64,000 nt of DNA, taken from NCBI GenBank assembly GCA_013398175.1, contig VZRZ01000460.1, forward strand, positions 400,156-464,155. The letters are read 5' to 3'. This DNA is from Climacteris rufus. Lineage: Eukaryota; Chordata; Aves; Passeriformes; Climacteridae. The notes under the pieces were generated by a model. The model was given only the letters and a program-made list of their open reading frames with translations, ran no database searches and had not been told where the DNA came from. This document shows positions 26,540 through 37,542 of the stretch, piece by piece. The position numbers and the translations under genes are program-made. How positions within the stretch are numbered: position 1 is the stretch's first letter; every line of letters begins with the position of its first letter.

Positions 26540-27120
26540 TATATTTAGTAACCTGAATACAAGAACATCATTGCCTGCTCTTCCCATCTCAGTCTGCATA
26601 TAAATTGCAGAGTAGGAGAGTTAACGGGCTGTAGTTTAAGGGAAGTTCCACTAGATGATGGTATAAATCTTCATAATGAGAAAGATTAAAATGGTCAGCT
26701 TAAACAGTTCAAGAAAAGCAAAATGCCACACAACCAGCGGCAGCGACAGTCCCTAGTCTTCCCCCTGCTGCATTATTGTGAGGCTCCAACAATTACATCC
26801 ATCACATGAACACCAGCAACGTCCAGCAGCATCACAGTGGGCTCTGGCACCACGCAGGCAAACTGAATGGAGGGGTAGATTTACTTGATTTAGAATCAAG
26901 TAATAATTTGCTTAATTTATTTTGCAAATTAGACTAGGCTAACATCAATTCATTTTTAAATGATACTATAAATGAGAGTAATTGTGTAATATCAGTGAAG
27001 TAATTACAGAGCAGAACCATTTACATGAATCTGAAATAAAAAATCAAAGCTGGGTCTTACGTTCCCCCACCTGACAGACGTCAGGATATTATTGGGGCAC
27101 AAATCTCAGTTAGTTTGCTT
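26540..27120. promoter_or_regulatory. Candidate conserved non-coding element D with two perfect inverted repeats
   Basis: Contains a perfect 10-bp inverted repeat, TTACTTGATT and AATCAAGTAA with a 3-base spacer (26881-26903). Further on is a second one, CCTGAC and GTCAGG with a 4-base spacer (27070-27085), centred on a GACGTC-like word. Between them are many ATTA/TAAT words. The surrounding sequence is free of transposon signatures. Paired homeodomain or bZIP binding is a reasonable guess for the inverted repeats, but function is not shown by the sequence. Confidence 0.35.
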
Positions 27121-27372
27121 CAGGAGGAGAAATGAAAAAGCCCTTTGTACAGCTAGGTGGTGTCTTCTGTAGCTCACTTGAATTGGCAACTGCCTTAATG
27201 GGCAGTTTTGTGAAGACCTTCTCAGGCAGGAGGAATATTTTCCACTAACCTATCAGTTAGGAAAAAGGCATATGGGAAAGACAATGTCATCAAGAAAATC
27301 TGCTGGGGAGAACAACCTTTGAAATGTATCAGCAATGGAGAAATGCTTACCTTGTTCTCTTGGGAGAGCATA

Positions 27373-28102
27373 AAAGAATATGCCACTTCTGGATGCCAGA
27401 ATACTACCGAGGTTCTCCACTTTTGTCTGGGGGCTAGTACAGCTCTCCTACAATGTGACTGCTCCATGCAGCTTGAGGAATGAAAAACCCCAATTCCACT
27501 TTCATTTCCATTTCTCACTGCACTGCTTCTGGCTGAGATGGAGTTAATTTCCTTCAGAGCAGCCCAGAAAGTGCTGTGTTTCTGATTTGTGTTGAAAACA
27601 GTCCTGAGAACACACTGATGCTTCAGCTACTGCTGAAAGGTGCTTGGGCAGTGCTGAGGCTTTCTCTGTTTCTCATCCTCACTGTGCCTTCCAAGTGAGC
27701 AGGATCAGGGTGGGCAAATGGCTGGAAGGGACACAGAAGGGACAGTTGACCCCAGCCACACTAGGAGATGTCCCATGCCATATGACATGGGGCTCCGCAA
27801 GAGCAGTTCCAGGAGGGAGGCAGGAGGAACAGTTGGGGCTATGGCATCTGTGTGCCCAAGCCAGTGTAAGGTGTGCTGAGGCTCTGCTTCCCAGGAAATG
27901 GCTGGGCATCTGCTTGCCCATGGGAATTCCTTGCTTTGCTTTGCCTGTTTGTGCAGCTTTTGCTCCCCTGATTAAACTGTCTGTGTCTTCATTCACCAGT
28001 CTTCTCCCTTTCCTTGTATTTCATTCCCACCTGGCAGAAGATGGGACTGAGGGAGTGGCTGGAGTGGCTGGTGGCTGGAGCCAACCCACAACGTTCATAT
28101 TG
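27373..28102 (+). mobile_element. ERVL-type LTR with 3' internal flank, copy 1 of an inverted pair
   Basis: Near-identical over most of about 730 bp to the reverse complement of 45589-46316. By comparison with the other LTRs the LTR proper probably starts at about 27522 (TGCTTCTGGCTGAGATGGAG), so the shared 150 bp before it may be the 3' end of the viral interior. ATTAAA at 27971-27976 is the likely polyadenylation signal. Differences from copy 2 are an 11-bp deletion after GGATGCCAG (near 27399), a few substitutions in the body, and stronger divergence in the last 100 bases, where GTGGCTG words are repeated (28054-28079). Plus-strand frame 27644-28129 is an LTR artefact. Confidence 0.8.
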
Positions 28103-29040
28103 TGGATTTACTACCATGTCATTAATTAACTGCTAATTATGCTAGTCCTTTAATTTACAGTATGAATAAAACCCACAAAACCAAAACCACAAAGAGGACA
28201 AAGGGTAAGTTAATGATGAAAGAGGAAACAGAACTCAAGGATGCTGATCCTGATATAACCACTTTGAAGAATATACTTTGGGGTCTTGTAATAGTTCTGC
28301 TCTTTAAATCAGTATATTTAAAAAAGAAATCCAAAATCTTGAATTCTAGAACTTGCTGCCTTACATACCTCTACTTACTGATAAGCTCTTATCTGTTCAG
28401 AGGTAGAACTAAGAATTATTTGCTCATCAGGTGGTTTCAGAAAACATGCGAGTATAATAGATATTAGTTTAATATCTTAAACCAAAATATTGAAAATCAG
28501 AGCTAATTTTATGTAGACAATCCTTGCAGATGCTTTTTTTTTCAGAGGAGCTGGTTAAAAAAGGACCATAGCTAGGAGAGGTTTGACTCTGTGCCATACA
28601 CCATCTGCTTAGCCTTTCACTTCAACTCTAGGTGCCTTTGAAAATGGTGACCTTGGTGATTCTTTTTACTTGCACAGCTTTATAAAACTGTCTTGTTACA
28701 TCCTGCGGGGCTGTAACTTCTAAGAACTGAGAGCCAGACAGAATCAGCTGTTATTGTACGTGGAGCTGCTTGTTGTACAGGGCTGATTGGTTATAAATTG
28801 GACATTGAGTGCACAGGCCTCTATAAGGCATCTGAGTAATTATGGAGCAATTTGCATCCTTTCAGAGATCTGCTCAGGAAAGCTGTGAATCTCTAAGCAC
28901 AGCTCGATATGCAGAGGTGTGTACAGAAGCTGAGCAAGTGCATGAGCAAAATGAAGTGCTGTATTTGAGCTCCTCCTCTCTAGCAGCAGTGATTAAAAGC
29001 CTCAAAGATGTCATGGGACTCCTATGCTTTGTACATAGGA
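28103..29040. other. Gene-free stretch
   Basis: Unique DNA between the LTR and a CR1 fragment. The plus frame starting 28842 runs 67 codons before entering the CR1; it matches nothing I recognise and carries no clear splice context. Confidence 0.45.
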
Positions 29041-29120
29041 AAATCACAGAATCACAGAATCTCCAGGTTGGAAGAGACCTTCAAGATCATCAAGTCCAAC
29101 CCTTGCCCCAGCATCTCAGT
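29041..29120 (-). mobile_element. CR1 LINE fragment (3' end)
   Basis: The run AATCACAGAATCACAGAATC followed by GGTTGGAAGAGACCTTCAAG and ATCATCAAGTCCAACCC is the reverse complement of the CR1 3' end. Only about 80 bases are recognisable; the remainder is truncated or too diverged. Confidence 0.85.
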
Positions 29121-30521
29121 TATGATAGGGGACTGTGGTTTCCACGTGGAGCTGGGTTTAATCGTAGTAGCTGCTGTACTGATGCTGTGTTGGATGTTGG
29201 CTACCCAGCAGGGGCAACTTGCTGGTTCCCTCTTCGTGGGAACCATGGGAAGGAGTCACAACTTGGACCCTTCCCCTCTTCCTCCTTTCCCTGAACAGCA
29301 GGTGATGACCGTTCAATGTAGCCAAAATTCATCTTTGAAAGGGTTACCATGAGTCTGGAGCTCCAGATAACTGCTCTGGCTGCTTGCCTTGGAAATCAGC
29401 TGTCTCACAACTGCCTTGTTCTCATTAGGGCAAGACTGGATTTCTTTCACACACCGACCTGCTGATCACTCCTTACTATCATTTATTGAACTTAGCAGTT
29501 GCACACTCTATCTCTGTGCTTTATATAATTAAGCCTCAAACCAGCAAGGGAAGAGGCAGCTGCCCTGTGTTTAGTGTCAGAACTGTGTGCTGCCAGATCC
29601 CTGCCAGACTGAGTGGCAGGACAAGTGACGTGAGGGCACATGCCAATGCTTCTGTCAGTGTCAGGGTGCGTGGGATGAAACTTCTGCTGGCTGTAGGAAG
29701 ACACTATGGTGTACCTGTTATAAAGACTGCATGCCCAGTAATAACCCATCAGAAAACTGAGGACAAATGTGAAGCAGTGGTGTGAGTTCTTACTGGTTGG
29801 TTACCTTACAACGTGTTGCTGCAATATTTCTGATCTAGTGAGAGCCAGACTTCCCCTATTGTCAAACCATGACCTGTGCAGAGGGAGTATTGTTAGTTTG
29901 ACCTCAGTAACATAAAAGTAGAACTAAAAGCTTTTTACACATCTTTTGCCTGCTAATGGGTCTTTATTTTCCCATCCCCCAACAACAATTATCCTTCTAA
30001 TATTTCCACAGTGGACATATTATAGTAATTTCTGTGGTTTTTCTTCCCCCATTTACTGTAGGATTGCAAAGTCAGTGCCAGCAGTTCACTGTGTATGGGG
30101 TTTTAATGCTTAGTAGTTCATAGATTTTTACAAGTACAGGCAGCAGTCTAAAGTAAAGAGAGAAGAAATTTCATGACTTGACATCTGATGTATTCCCAGA
30201 CTTCAAAGAAGTTTCAGCTGGCCAAGCAACCTCATTTCAATAACTCAGAAGAAAGGTGTTAGGAAACCTGGGAGTGCATGAGTTCCCACCAGGGATAGGG
30301 CAATGGAGAGCATGAAAGGAAAGAAATCCCTCCTGGTGGACCTGGAGCTGAAGTGTCAAGGAGCTGGAGTCCTAAAGGGGCCAATGAGAACTTCAGATTG
30401 AAGCATATACAGGATGTTTTTGGCCTCAGCCTATTCTGAAATAATAAAGCAACAGTCAGGCTTGGGAGATGAGAGAGAATAACCTTTGAATCTGCTGAGA
30501 ATGCTGCTGATGTCTTTTTTC
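29121..30521. other. Gene-free stretch
   Basis: No gene or transposon recognised. Frames at 29486-29785 on both strands are overlapping and without a domain. Confidence 0.45.
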
Positions 30522-30564
30522 TTATCTATCTATCTATCTATCTATCCATTTATCTATCTATTTA
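30522..30564 (+). repeat. (TCTA)n microsatellite
   Basis: About ten units of TCTA/TATC with two interruptions (CCAT, TTAT). A likely polymorphic tetranucleotide marker. Confidence 0.9.
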
Positions 30565-32209
30565 GAGAGTGGGAGTCATTCATCAATTACAATTCATCCA
30601 AGAGAAGAAGGTTTCATTGTGTCTGATTCATGAGAAGACAGCAGCTGCCTTCTGGGCAAAAACAAAGTATGTCTTAATGTTTGGCCCCGGGGAATCTGAC
30701 AACTCAGCACTAGCCACACATCTCCTGGGTTTGGCAGAAATGTTAGTGGCATCACGACTTATCTCCTGGGGATGACTGCCTTCCAGAGTGCAGACACACT
30801 GGCAGGGCAAAGAGTGATGCAGAAGGGTGGCAAAAGAAAGCTGTCCCTTCCTGTTGGAGGGCAACAGAAGTGTGTTTCTGTGTAGCAGAGAGAGGTGTAT
30901 TGAACTCTTTCTTTAAAATCATCCTGCTTAATGAAAATATTTATTGCATTACAGCTGTGTACTGTGCAGTTCAACAGTGATGCTGCTTATCCTCTCTTGC
31001 TAGAGATATTCTTTCAATTTCTCAAGGGAGCCTCTTATAAAAATATTTTATTTTCTGTTCATGCTATACAACTGTAAACCATTAAATATTTTCCCTGGGG
31101 AGGGACTCCACTGAAAACCTTACCATGGGACCCTTCCTTAAAAAAAAAAAGAATCAATCGTCTGAAACAAGTGAGTGATTGCAGAAGGCTCCTGGTGGCG
31201 GCTGATACTGGTTGTCATGATAAGGGAGAAAGAGGTGGTGAAACAACCCTCCAGGTCTGTGAAAAACTGAAGACTGTCAAGAAAATTGGAAGTAAACAGG
31301 GACAGCCACAGGTTCACTGTTTTGTGGTGCAACAGAAATGCCAGTAACGTGAGAGCCTGAGAGCAGTAGATTAGCTCAGTGTTGTAATTTACTCTCAGGT
31401 TTGGGATTTCTGTGTATGTGCCTTTCCCTGGTGCTAGGGTACTTAACCCCTGTATACTAGCCTGATTAGAGCTACAGCTGCATTTCTCTGTACCTGCTCA
31501 GTAGCTTGAGGTCATCTAGGAATTAGGGGCTCTAGATTTATAGAGATCTTTGGTAAAGCAGCACATTGTTATAGAAGGGAGTTAAGACATCAAACCTCAG
31601 GAGGGATCCAGCCCTTTGAAATGACGTGTAGCTTTTAGATCTGCATGAGTTTCTCTCCAGTAAAAACCAGGTGATTTATCTGCATTATATTAATAGCATT
31701 TTGTATAGCTACAGAGTGCTTTATTTATTTGCATAAATAACAAATAACTCCTGTACATTTTTTTTCTTCTCTTAAGCTGCATGAATTGTAGGAGCTTCAA
31801 ATTTTCTGGGTAGATATACTTACTATAAATGTGTATTGTAGATTGGAAATAATAAGGACTAAATTTTTATAGACCTCTCTCATTAAAAGTCACCTTCAGA
31901 AAATGCTGCTGCACCTTACTTATAATCAAATGACACCTCATAACCACCTAACCATTTTTAATATCCCCTAGAATCTATTGTATTATACCAAGGCTCAGAC
32001 GCTGTCTAGGTAGTCAAGGAAAAGAGTATACCATCATATTTAAAAGCAGTTATTGGGACAGCTTTTACAGGCAGTGGGCTAAGACAATTCAGAAACAATT
32101 GCTTATGTGATAGTTTGAGGATTTGTCCCTGTCAAACAGTTAATATTGCTTTAATACATGAAGTAGGCTGTATAAGACAGCAATAATGAAAAATGTCAGG
32201 AAAGACAAT
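30565..32209. other. Gene-free stretch
   Basis: AT-rich unique DNA; an A10 run at 31141-31150 is the only low-complexity item. No gene recognised. Confidence 0.45.
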
Positions 32210-32640
32210 ATCAATTGTTATTCAACATCCACATCAAAGATTACTTTTTTGTCAGTAGCTTTCAGAAAATGTATTTTCCATCAGATCTGATTGCATTCCT
32301 CTTTGAAGTGCTCCATCCTCCCGGTAGATTTAATGTGACATCTAGGCACTTTTTAGTCCCTGGGCCTCTGAGGCGATTCAAAGAGGCACAACAAGCCATC
32401 ACAGGTTTATCCTCAAAGGCCGACACTGTCTGTCTGATTTATTGTAACTTTAAGAATCATCTCCAGCAAAGCATGAGCCTTTCTACCCATCTGCAGCCTC
32501 AGACTTTTATCAATTCATTTGTATGCAGCCTGTACATTCTGGAACTGAGAGCCCTATAGCCACTCATGGAAAATGCATTACCTGCTACTAATCCTTTTTA
32601 TCTTTAAAGTCTGTATTTTTTATGTATAAGTCATTTTGGG
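32210..32640. promoter_or_regulatory. Candidate conserved non-coding element E
   Basis: Low-repeat segment with GATTTAATGTGACATCTAGG, GATTTATTGTAACTTTAAG and several ATTA/TTAAT words, resembling conserved non-coding DNA. It happens to carry a 114-codon plus frame (32215-32559), which has no recognisable domain and no upstream or downstream splice evidence. Regulatory or coding status cannot be settled from one sequence. Confidence 0.25.
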
Positions 32641-33036
32641 TTATCATAAAATATACATAATTCTAGCCCCAAAAAAGACAAAATGAAAAGAGAATATATA
32701 ATAAGTTATGAGCTTGCCATATCCTTATCACCAAGGATTCTAAATAAACAGCTCTCTCTATGTAAATACTGCAGGATATAAAACTGTGATTACTTTCAAT
32801 AGGGAATAGGAATGCTTCCATTTTTGTTCCTCGTTTCAAAGCGAAACAGTGAGATGAATCATTTTAAACATGTTTGGGTGCACTTTTATTTTCTGCTTCA
32901 CTGCTTTGGGGGCCTGACACTTGTAGGGGGTGTCAGACTTCTGTCATATACTATAGACATCCAGAAACACCTTACGGTTTCAACATTTTGCCTCAAATTT
33001 TTGGTCAGCCATAAGTTAATGGCAGCTGTTTTATTT
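32641..33036. other. Gene-free stretch
   Basis: AT-rich DNA leading to the assembly gap; nothing recognised. Confidence 0.4.
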
Positions 33037-33135
33037 CCCCCCCCCCCACTTTTTTTTTTNNNNNNNNNNNNNNNNNNNNNAAGTTATGGTTGGTTTTTTT
33101 TTTCCCCCCCCCCCCCTTTTTTTTTTTTTTTTTTG
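33037..33135. other. Assembly gap (21 N) inside homopolymer-rich sequence
   Basis: N at 33060-33080. The left flank (AAGTTAATGG..., then C11 and T10) and the right flank (AAGTTATGG..., then T10, C13-14 and T18) are degenerate copies of the same order of words. The right flank is probably a poorly read repeat of the left, so real content across the gap is uncertain and homopolymer lengths should not be trusted. Confidence 0.85.
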
Positions 33136-33532
33136 GTAACACAGAATGTATTGAAAGCCCCTGCAATAAGTCATGGAATACTGTGAAAAGCAGTGAACTG
33201 GCTGAAAGGATGGTAGATTTCTGGGAGCAGGGCTTTCTTTACAAGTCTTGAGTCAGTTCACTGCAAGTTCAGTGCATTATTTTCTTAGAATATGGTAGTC
33301 TGTGAACAGTCCTACCAATAACTTCACTAGATAGGGGAACCATGCAAACTTTTATCATTTTAAATGCAATATTAATGAGAGGCAGAACTTTTGAAAAATT
33401 AAGCCTTACTGTTATCTATCCATGTCAATCCTGTGTCTCATGCATGCAGCATAACAGAGATCAAAATTATGAAAATTAGCAGGTAGGCACATTGATCCAT
33501 ATTTAGACACTTCTGCATATGTATATATTTCT
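33136..33532. other. Gene-free stretch
   Basis: Nothing recognised between the gap and the CA repeat. Confidence 0.4.
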
Positions 33533-33602
33533 GCACACACACATAGGTAGATAGATACACACACACTTTCACATACATACACACACACACATACACACAC
33601 AT
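33533..33602. repeat. (CA)n microsatellite, interrupted
   Basis: Alternating CA/TA repeats with a short GATA interruption at about 33547-33556. The cysteine/valine-rich minus-strand frames over it are artefacts. Confidence 0.9.
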
Positions 33603-35511
33603 GTAGATATCTCTAGGTGTATGCAAGCATGAGAGTATAGTGTTACTGGGACAGGTTTACAGACAGTGGGCTAAACCAGCTTAGCTGACAGTAGTGAAAG
33701 TTTGTGTGTTCTTGCACATGATGTGGCACTAAAACATAAAAATGTTTAAATTGTCAGCTTTAACTGAAGCCACTGAGATTCAGAGGCCTAGTAGGAACTA
33801 GAAATCTGTATGTTTTTGCAGATCTTGTCCCATACGTTCCTAGGGGTTTACAACTTCGATGAGTCTGGTCTCTTGTTCAAACTCATTCTGTACCTCTGAG
33901 GAAAAGTTAATGTTTAACATTATACGCATACTAACAGATATTACGTTAGCTAATTAAATTAGCTGAGTTACATCAAGCTAAAATATAAAGGAGAATAGAG
34001 CTAGGTCTATTTGTTAGATGCTATGAGAGAAACTAACACACAGGGAATGTAAATTCAGACCTGTTTTTCAGACTTGGATATAATACCTGTAGACACTTTT
34101 AATGAGTATTTTCCCAGTCTAATGCACACCATAATAAATTATTAAAGCAGTGTATAAGGACTATTGTACAACACTGACAAAACATTGCTCCAAGCAAAGG
34201 GACTCTGTATATAACCAGAAATGACTTTTAGTGACAGACTACCTGTTTTTCTTACAAAGTTACATAAGACTCAAGGCATATGACGAAAAGTAAATAATAC
34301 TATCTGAGACACTCATGTGATAGTGCCAAAGATGTATATCTTTGCATACTTTTATTGGTCCCTCTGACTTAATGGGGCTATTCACAGCCTACAAGAGGAA
34401 GTTTGTCCCTTTGCATGTTTAGGACTGAATTTTCCTTGAAAGCTTTTGGACCTGTGGGACTGAATTCAGCACAAAGAAAGTCAGCCATTCAGGAACTTGT
34501 TGATTTACTCCAAGGTCAAAATGGGAATTTTTGGATCAAGTACTGATTCTATTTCCTGAGAAGTCTCTGCAGAACATAATTCTCCATTAGACAGTTACTC
34601 CTTGCCAGCTGTTCCCTCCATCAGGACCTGTTTGCTACACTTCTGTCACACTATGTTATTTGGTAAGAAAGGATATATTCTTGAGGGCTCCTTTTCCGAA
34701 TTCAACTCTGCACAGTAGAATATATACTAGGAAAAGGATATTACTGCTTTTTTTTCTCCCCAGAATGTATGCTTCTTTTTAAAGATTATGAATACTACAT
34801 ACTGCCACAGTCCATTTATTTCTCACTCTGTTTTTTCCTCTGTATTTGACTGTGCTCCTTAAAATGTGAATCACTAGTTTTTCTTGTAGAGAAAAAAATT
34901 TGCACTAACTTTAGCACAAATTAACCATTCCCTCTGGTTACCAAAATGATGAATTATAAATAGTTATTCAACTAAAATAAGCACATTTATTGCTCAAAAC
35001 TGGCTTTCAGAATGTATCATCAGTCTTTTAATGGGATAGTTTGCTGGCCTATTGTTTCTAATCTACAATACTTTTTAAATAACATGCTTATCTCTGGGTT
35101 GTGTCCAGACCCTAAAGGTGCACAGTGACACAAGCAAACTACTTTGCAGAGTTTTACTATGGGGAAACACAAACTGTGACAATTTACTGTAACTGGTGTT
35201 CTAGGCCACACAGAAGTAGGAGGTATTCCTATTACTCACTAGCCCCAAGTGTTTTCTTTTCCATAGAAAGATAATTAAAATTCTGGTCTGCCTACCACTG
35301 AGACAAATGAAAAGACTGTTACCTTCACTGGAAATCGGATCAAGCCATAAGATGGCAAATAAGTGTTCAGCTAGAGAGTGCATACCTAACAGAAAGATGT
35401 TTCTTTTTTTAAACACCTCCCAGATGCAGAGCACCAGTGTGTTTATGCTCATGACATTAAAGGACCTTCTAGAAGCACACTAGGTGGGAGCAGCAGATTG
35501 ATAACTACAAA
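33603..35511. other. Gene-free stretch
   Basis: AT-rich unique DNA. No exon, RNA gene or transposon recognised. Confidence 0.45.
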
Positions 35512-35680
35512 CTCATAGGATCATAGATTCATAGAATGGTTAGGGTTGGAAGGGATCTTAAAGATAATCTAGCTCTGTAGACAGGGATGCCTTCCACTAG
35601 GCCAGGCTGCTCAGATCCCCATTCAACCCGGTCTTGAACACCTCCAGGGATGGTGAATCCTTGACCTCTCTGGGAAGTAG
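35512..35680 (-). mobile_element. CR1 LINE fragment (3' end)
   Basis: Begins with the CR1 tail (ATAGGATCATAGATTCATAG), then GGTTGGAAGGGATCTTAAAG, and continues through the 3' UTR words ACACCTCCAGGGATGGTGAA to about 35680. Minus orientation, 5'-truncated to roughly 170 bp. The far boundary is approximate. Confidence 0.9.
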
Positions 35681-36374
35681 CCAAAGTCAAACACTGCTCC
35701 TTGTGCAAGTTAATTGTGGGAAAAATAACTTGTCATAACAAGCTTCTTTCACTTCTCATTAATGAACCTTGGCATTCCCTTAGAGGAATCTTGTACAAAG
35801 GTGAGAGAATAGTACAGGTTTTATACAATTTTTTGACTTGGATTTTAATGCTTGACATCTGTGCTTTCACTTTTCTCTATTCACATTACTGCAAACAGAT
35901 CTGAATTATTGCTAGTAATAAGAAGCTAATTTCATAAAGGTCTAATTTGCTTAAGAAGTGCTATCACGAATCTTGTAATAAGACATACCTGATTTTTCTT
36001 GTATTAGGTACTGGCTATCAGTTTGTCTGAAAGAGGATACAAATAGACACCTCTGCTTTTTAACAGGCGTAGTAATAATCTTAAAGTTGATAATTAGGAT
36101 GGAATTGTGAAAACTTCAAAATCTTGGCTTTGCTTAGGGGAGGATTTCCTAGGCATATATCCATTGACAGATTATCTGGTAAATTCGAGTAGGCTGGGGT
36201 GGTCATGCAAATTAATGATTACCTCAGCAAGGTTGATCTGACATGTGGGGTAGGTTCAATAGGGCACAAATATGTCTTGGGAGCATCAGAATTCCCTGAC
36301 ACCTTTGGTGTGAATTTCTTGTGCTAACTACTGAAAAGCAAGATGCAAGACGTCAGCCATCAGAGCTAGAAAAG
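35681..36374. other. Gene-free stretch
   Basis: Unique AT-rich DNA between the CR1 fragment and the next LTR; nothing recognised. Confidence 0.45.
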
Positions 36375-37350
36375 TATGGTAGTTTCACTTGTGTCTGAAC
36401 ACCAGGTGCACACTAAAATGGCTCTATCCCTTCCCTCCTCCACTGGGCAGGACAGAGAAAATACAACAAAAGGCTCTGAATGAGGGTAAGAACAGGGAGA
36501 GATTACACAGCAATCACTATCATGAGCAAAACAAATGTGGAAAATAATTGAATTCATTACAAATCAAGTCAGAGTAGGGTAATGAGAAATAAAACATCCT
36601 TTGCCCGCTCATCCATTCTTCCCGGGCTCAACTTCACTCCTAAATTGTTTACCTCCTTCCTCCTAGCAGCACAGGGGAACAGGTAATGACGCTAAACCTG
36701 GTGCTCTTGAGGTAGCGACAGCATCTTTATGTGAGCGAAATTCCTGCCGGGATGAGTTGCAATGGTTTTACAACTCTTCCAAAGAACAGAGTTCCAGCTA
36801 CCGCAGACAACCTGTTTCTGCTGGCTCCTCTAGGAATGAAAGTTTCCCCAGGCATGGTGTTCTAGCGCCGGCGAGAATGAAAGGCTACACAGAGGGCTCT
36901 TCTCTGGGATAACAGCCTATTTATTATGAGTCCGTTGTTACATTATGAGGGTCCAGGAAGGGAGTCCAGAGACATCCAGGTGGCTGGAGTAACCCAGAAA
37001 AAGAGACCGAGGAAGCTCTGCAGGGCTCTTTTAAAGAGAAGTGGGACCAGGAAACACTCGATGGAAAACCACGTAGTTCAAAGTGACCAGTGGAGGGGAG
37101 AGCTTTCCAGGGCATAGCCATATATGAGACCTAAGGTATGGATACAGGTAACACAAGAGAAATATGGGACTCCACCACAGCTCAGGTAGAGGGTTCAGAT
37201 ATTGGAGGAAGAAGGTTGAGGGCATTGCCTTGGCTTTCTTCCCACCAAATCCGAAGCTCAAAAGCAGCAGCTTCTGCCTAGTACGCTGCTGGCAAGTAAG
37301 CTTCTGGCAGCTTCTCACAGAAGCCACCCCTGTGGCTTCAGGCAAAAACA
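36375..37350 (-). mobile_element. Long ERV LTR, minus orientation, about 976 bp
   Basis: On the minus strand it starts TGTTTTTGCC (37350). It runs through the 36-bp block shared with 752-787, a central region with GCTGCTAGGAGGAAGGAGGT, and AGTGAAGTTGAGCCCGGGAA. It ends near ...GTGAAACTACCATA at about 36375. The order of these words matches an avian ERVL-type LTR that I recognise. The polyadenylation site reads AATGAA (36558-36553), a mutated AATAAA. Flanking bases (AAAG against GGGAA) show no target duplication. An old solo LTR. Confidence 0.75.
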
Positions 37351-37473
37351 GGGAAAAAATGATTGTATTCCCAAAAGTCCAAAATAATCGTCATGGTTTT
37401 TGTATAATATGGACATTATATATATCTTCTCCCTCCGAGCTGGAACGAGCTCAGTAAGTATCATTCTTTGTAA

Positions 37474-37542
37474 CAAAAAAACCAAACCAAACCAAACCAA
37501 ATCAAACCAAACCTAACCAAACCAAACCCAAACCAAACCAAA
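37474..37542 (+). repeat. (CCAAA)n microsatellite
   Basis: About twelve pentanucleotide units of AACCA/CCAAA with single-base interruptions. Confidence 0.9.

Noticed and set aside
27644..28129. 161-codon plus frame and its relative at 45643-46035 minus, near-identical proteins
   Set aside because: Similarity comes from two copies of the same LTR. The frame has no known domain and the LTR ends and polyadenylation signal explain the sequence.
28842..29294. 150-codon plus frame
   Set aside because: The second half runs through a CR1 fragment and the first half matches nothing I know; probably chance.
30522..30564. Regular short repeats considered as a CRISPR-like array
   Set aside because: Tetranucleotide microsatellite with no spacers; the genome is vertebrate.
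32215..32559. 114-codon plus frame
   Set aside because: No recognisable domain, no convincing splice sites, and the composition is that of non-coding DNA.
33412..33626. Cysteine/valine/tyrosine-rich minus frames
   Set aside because: Translation of a CA microsatellite.
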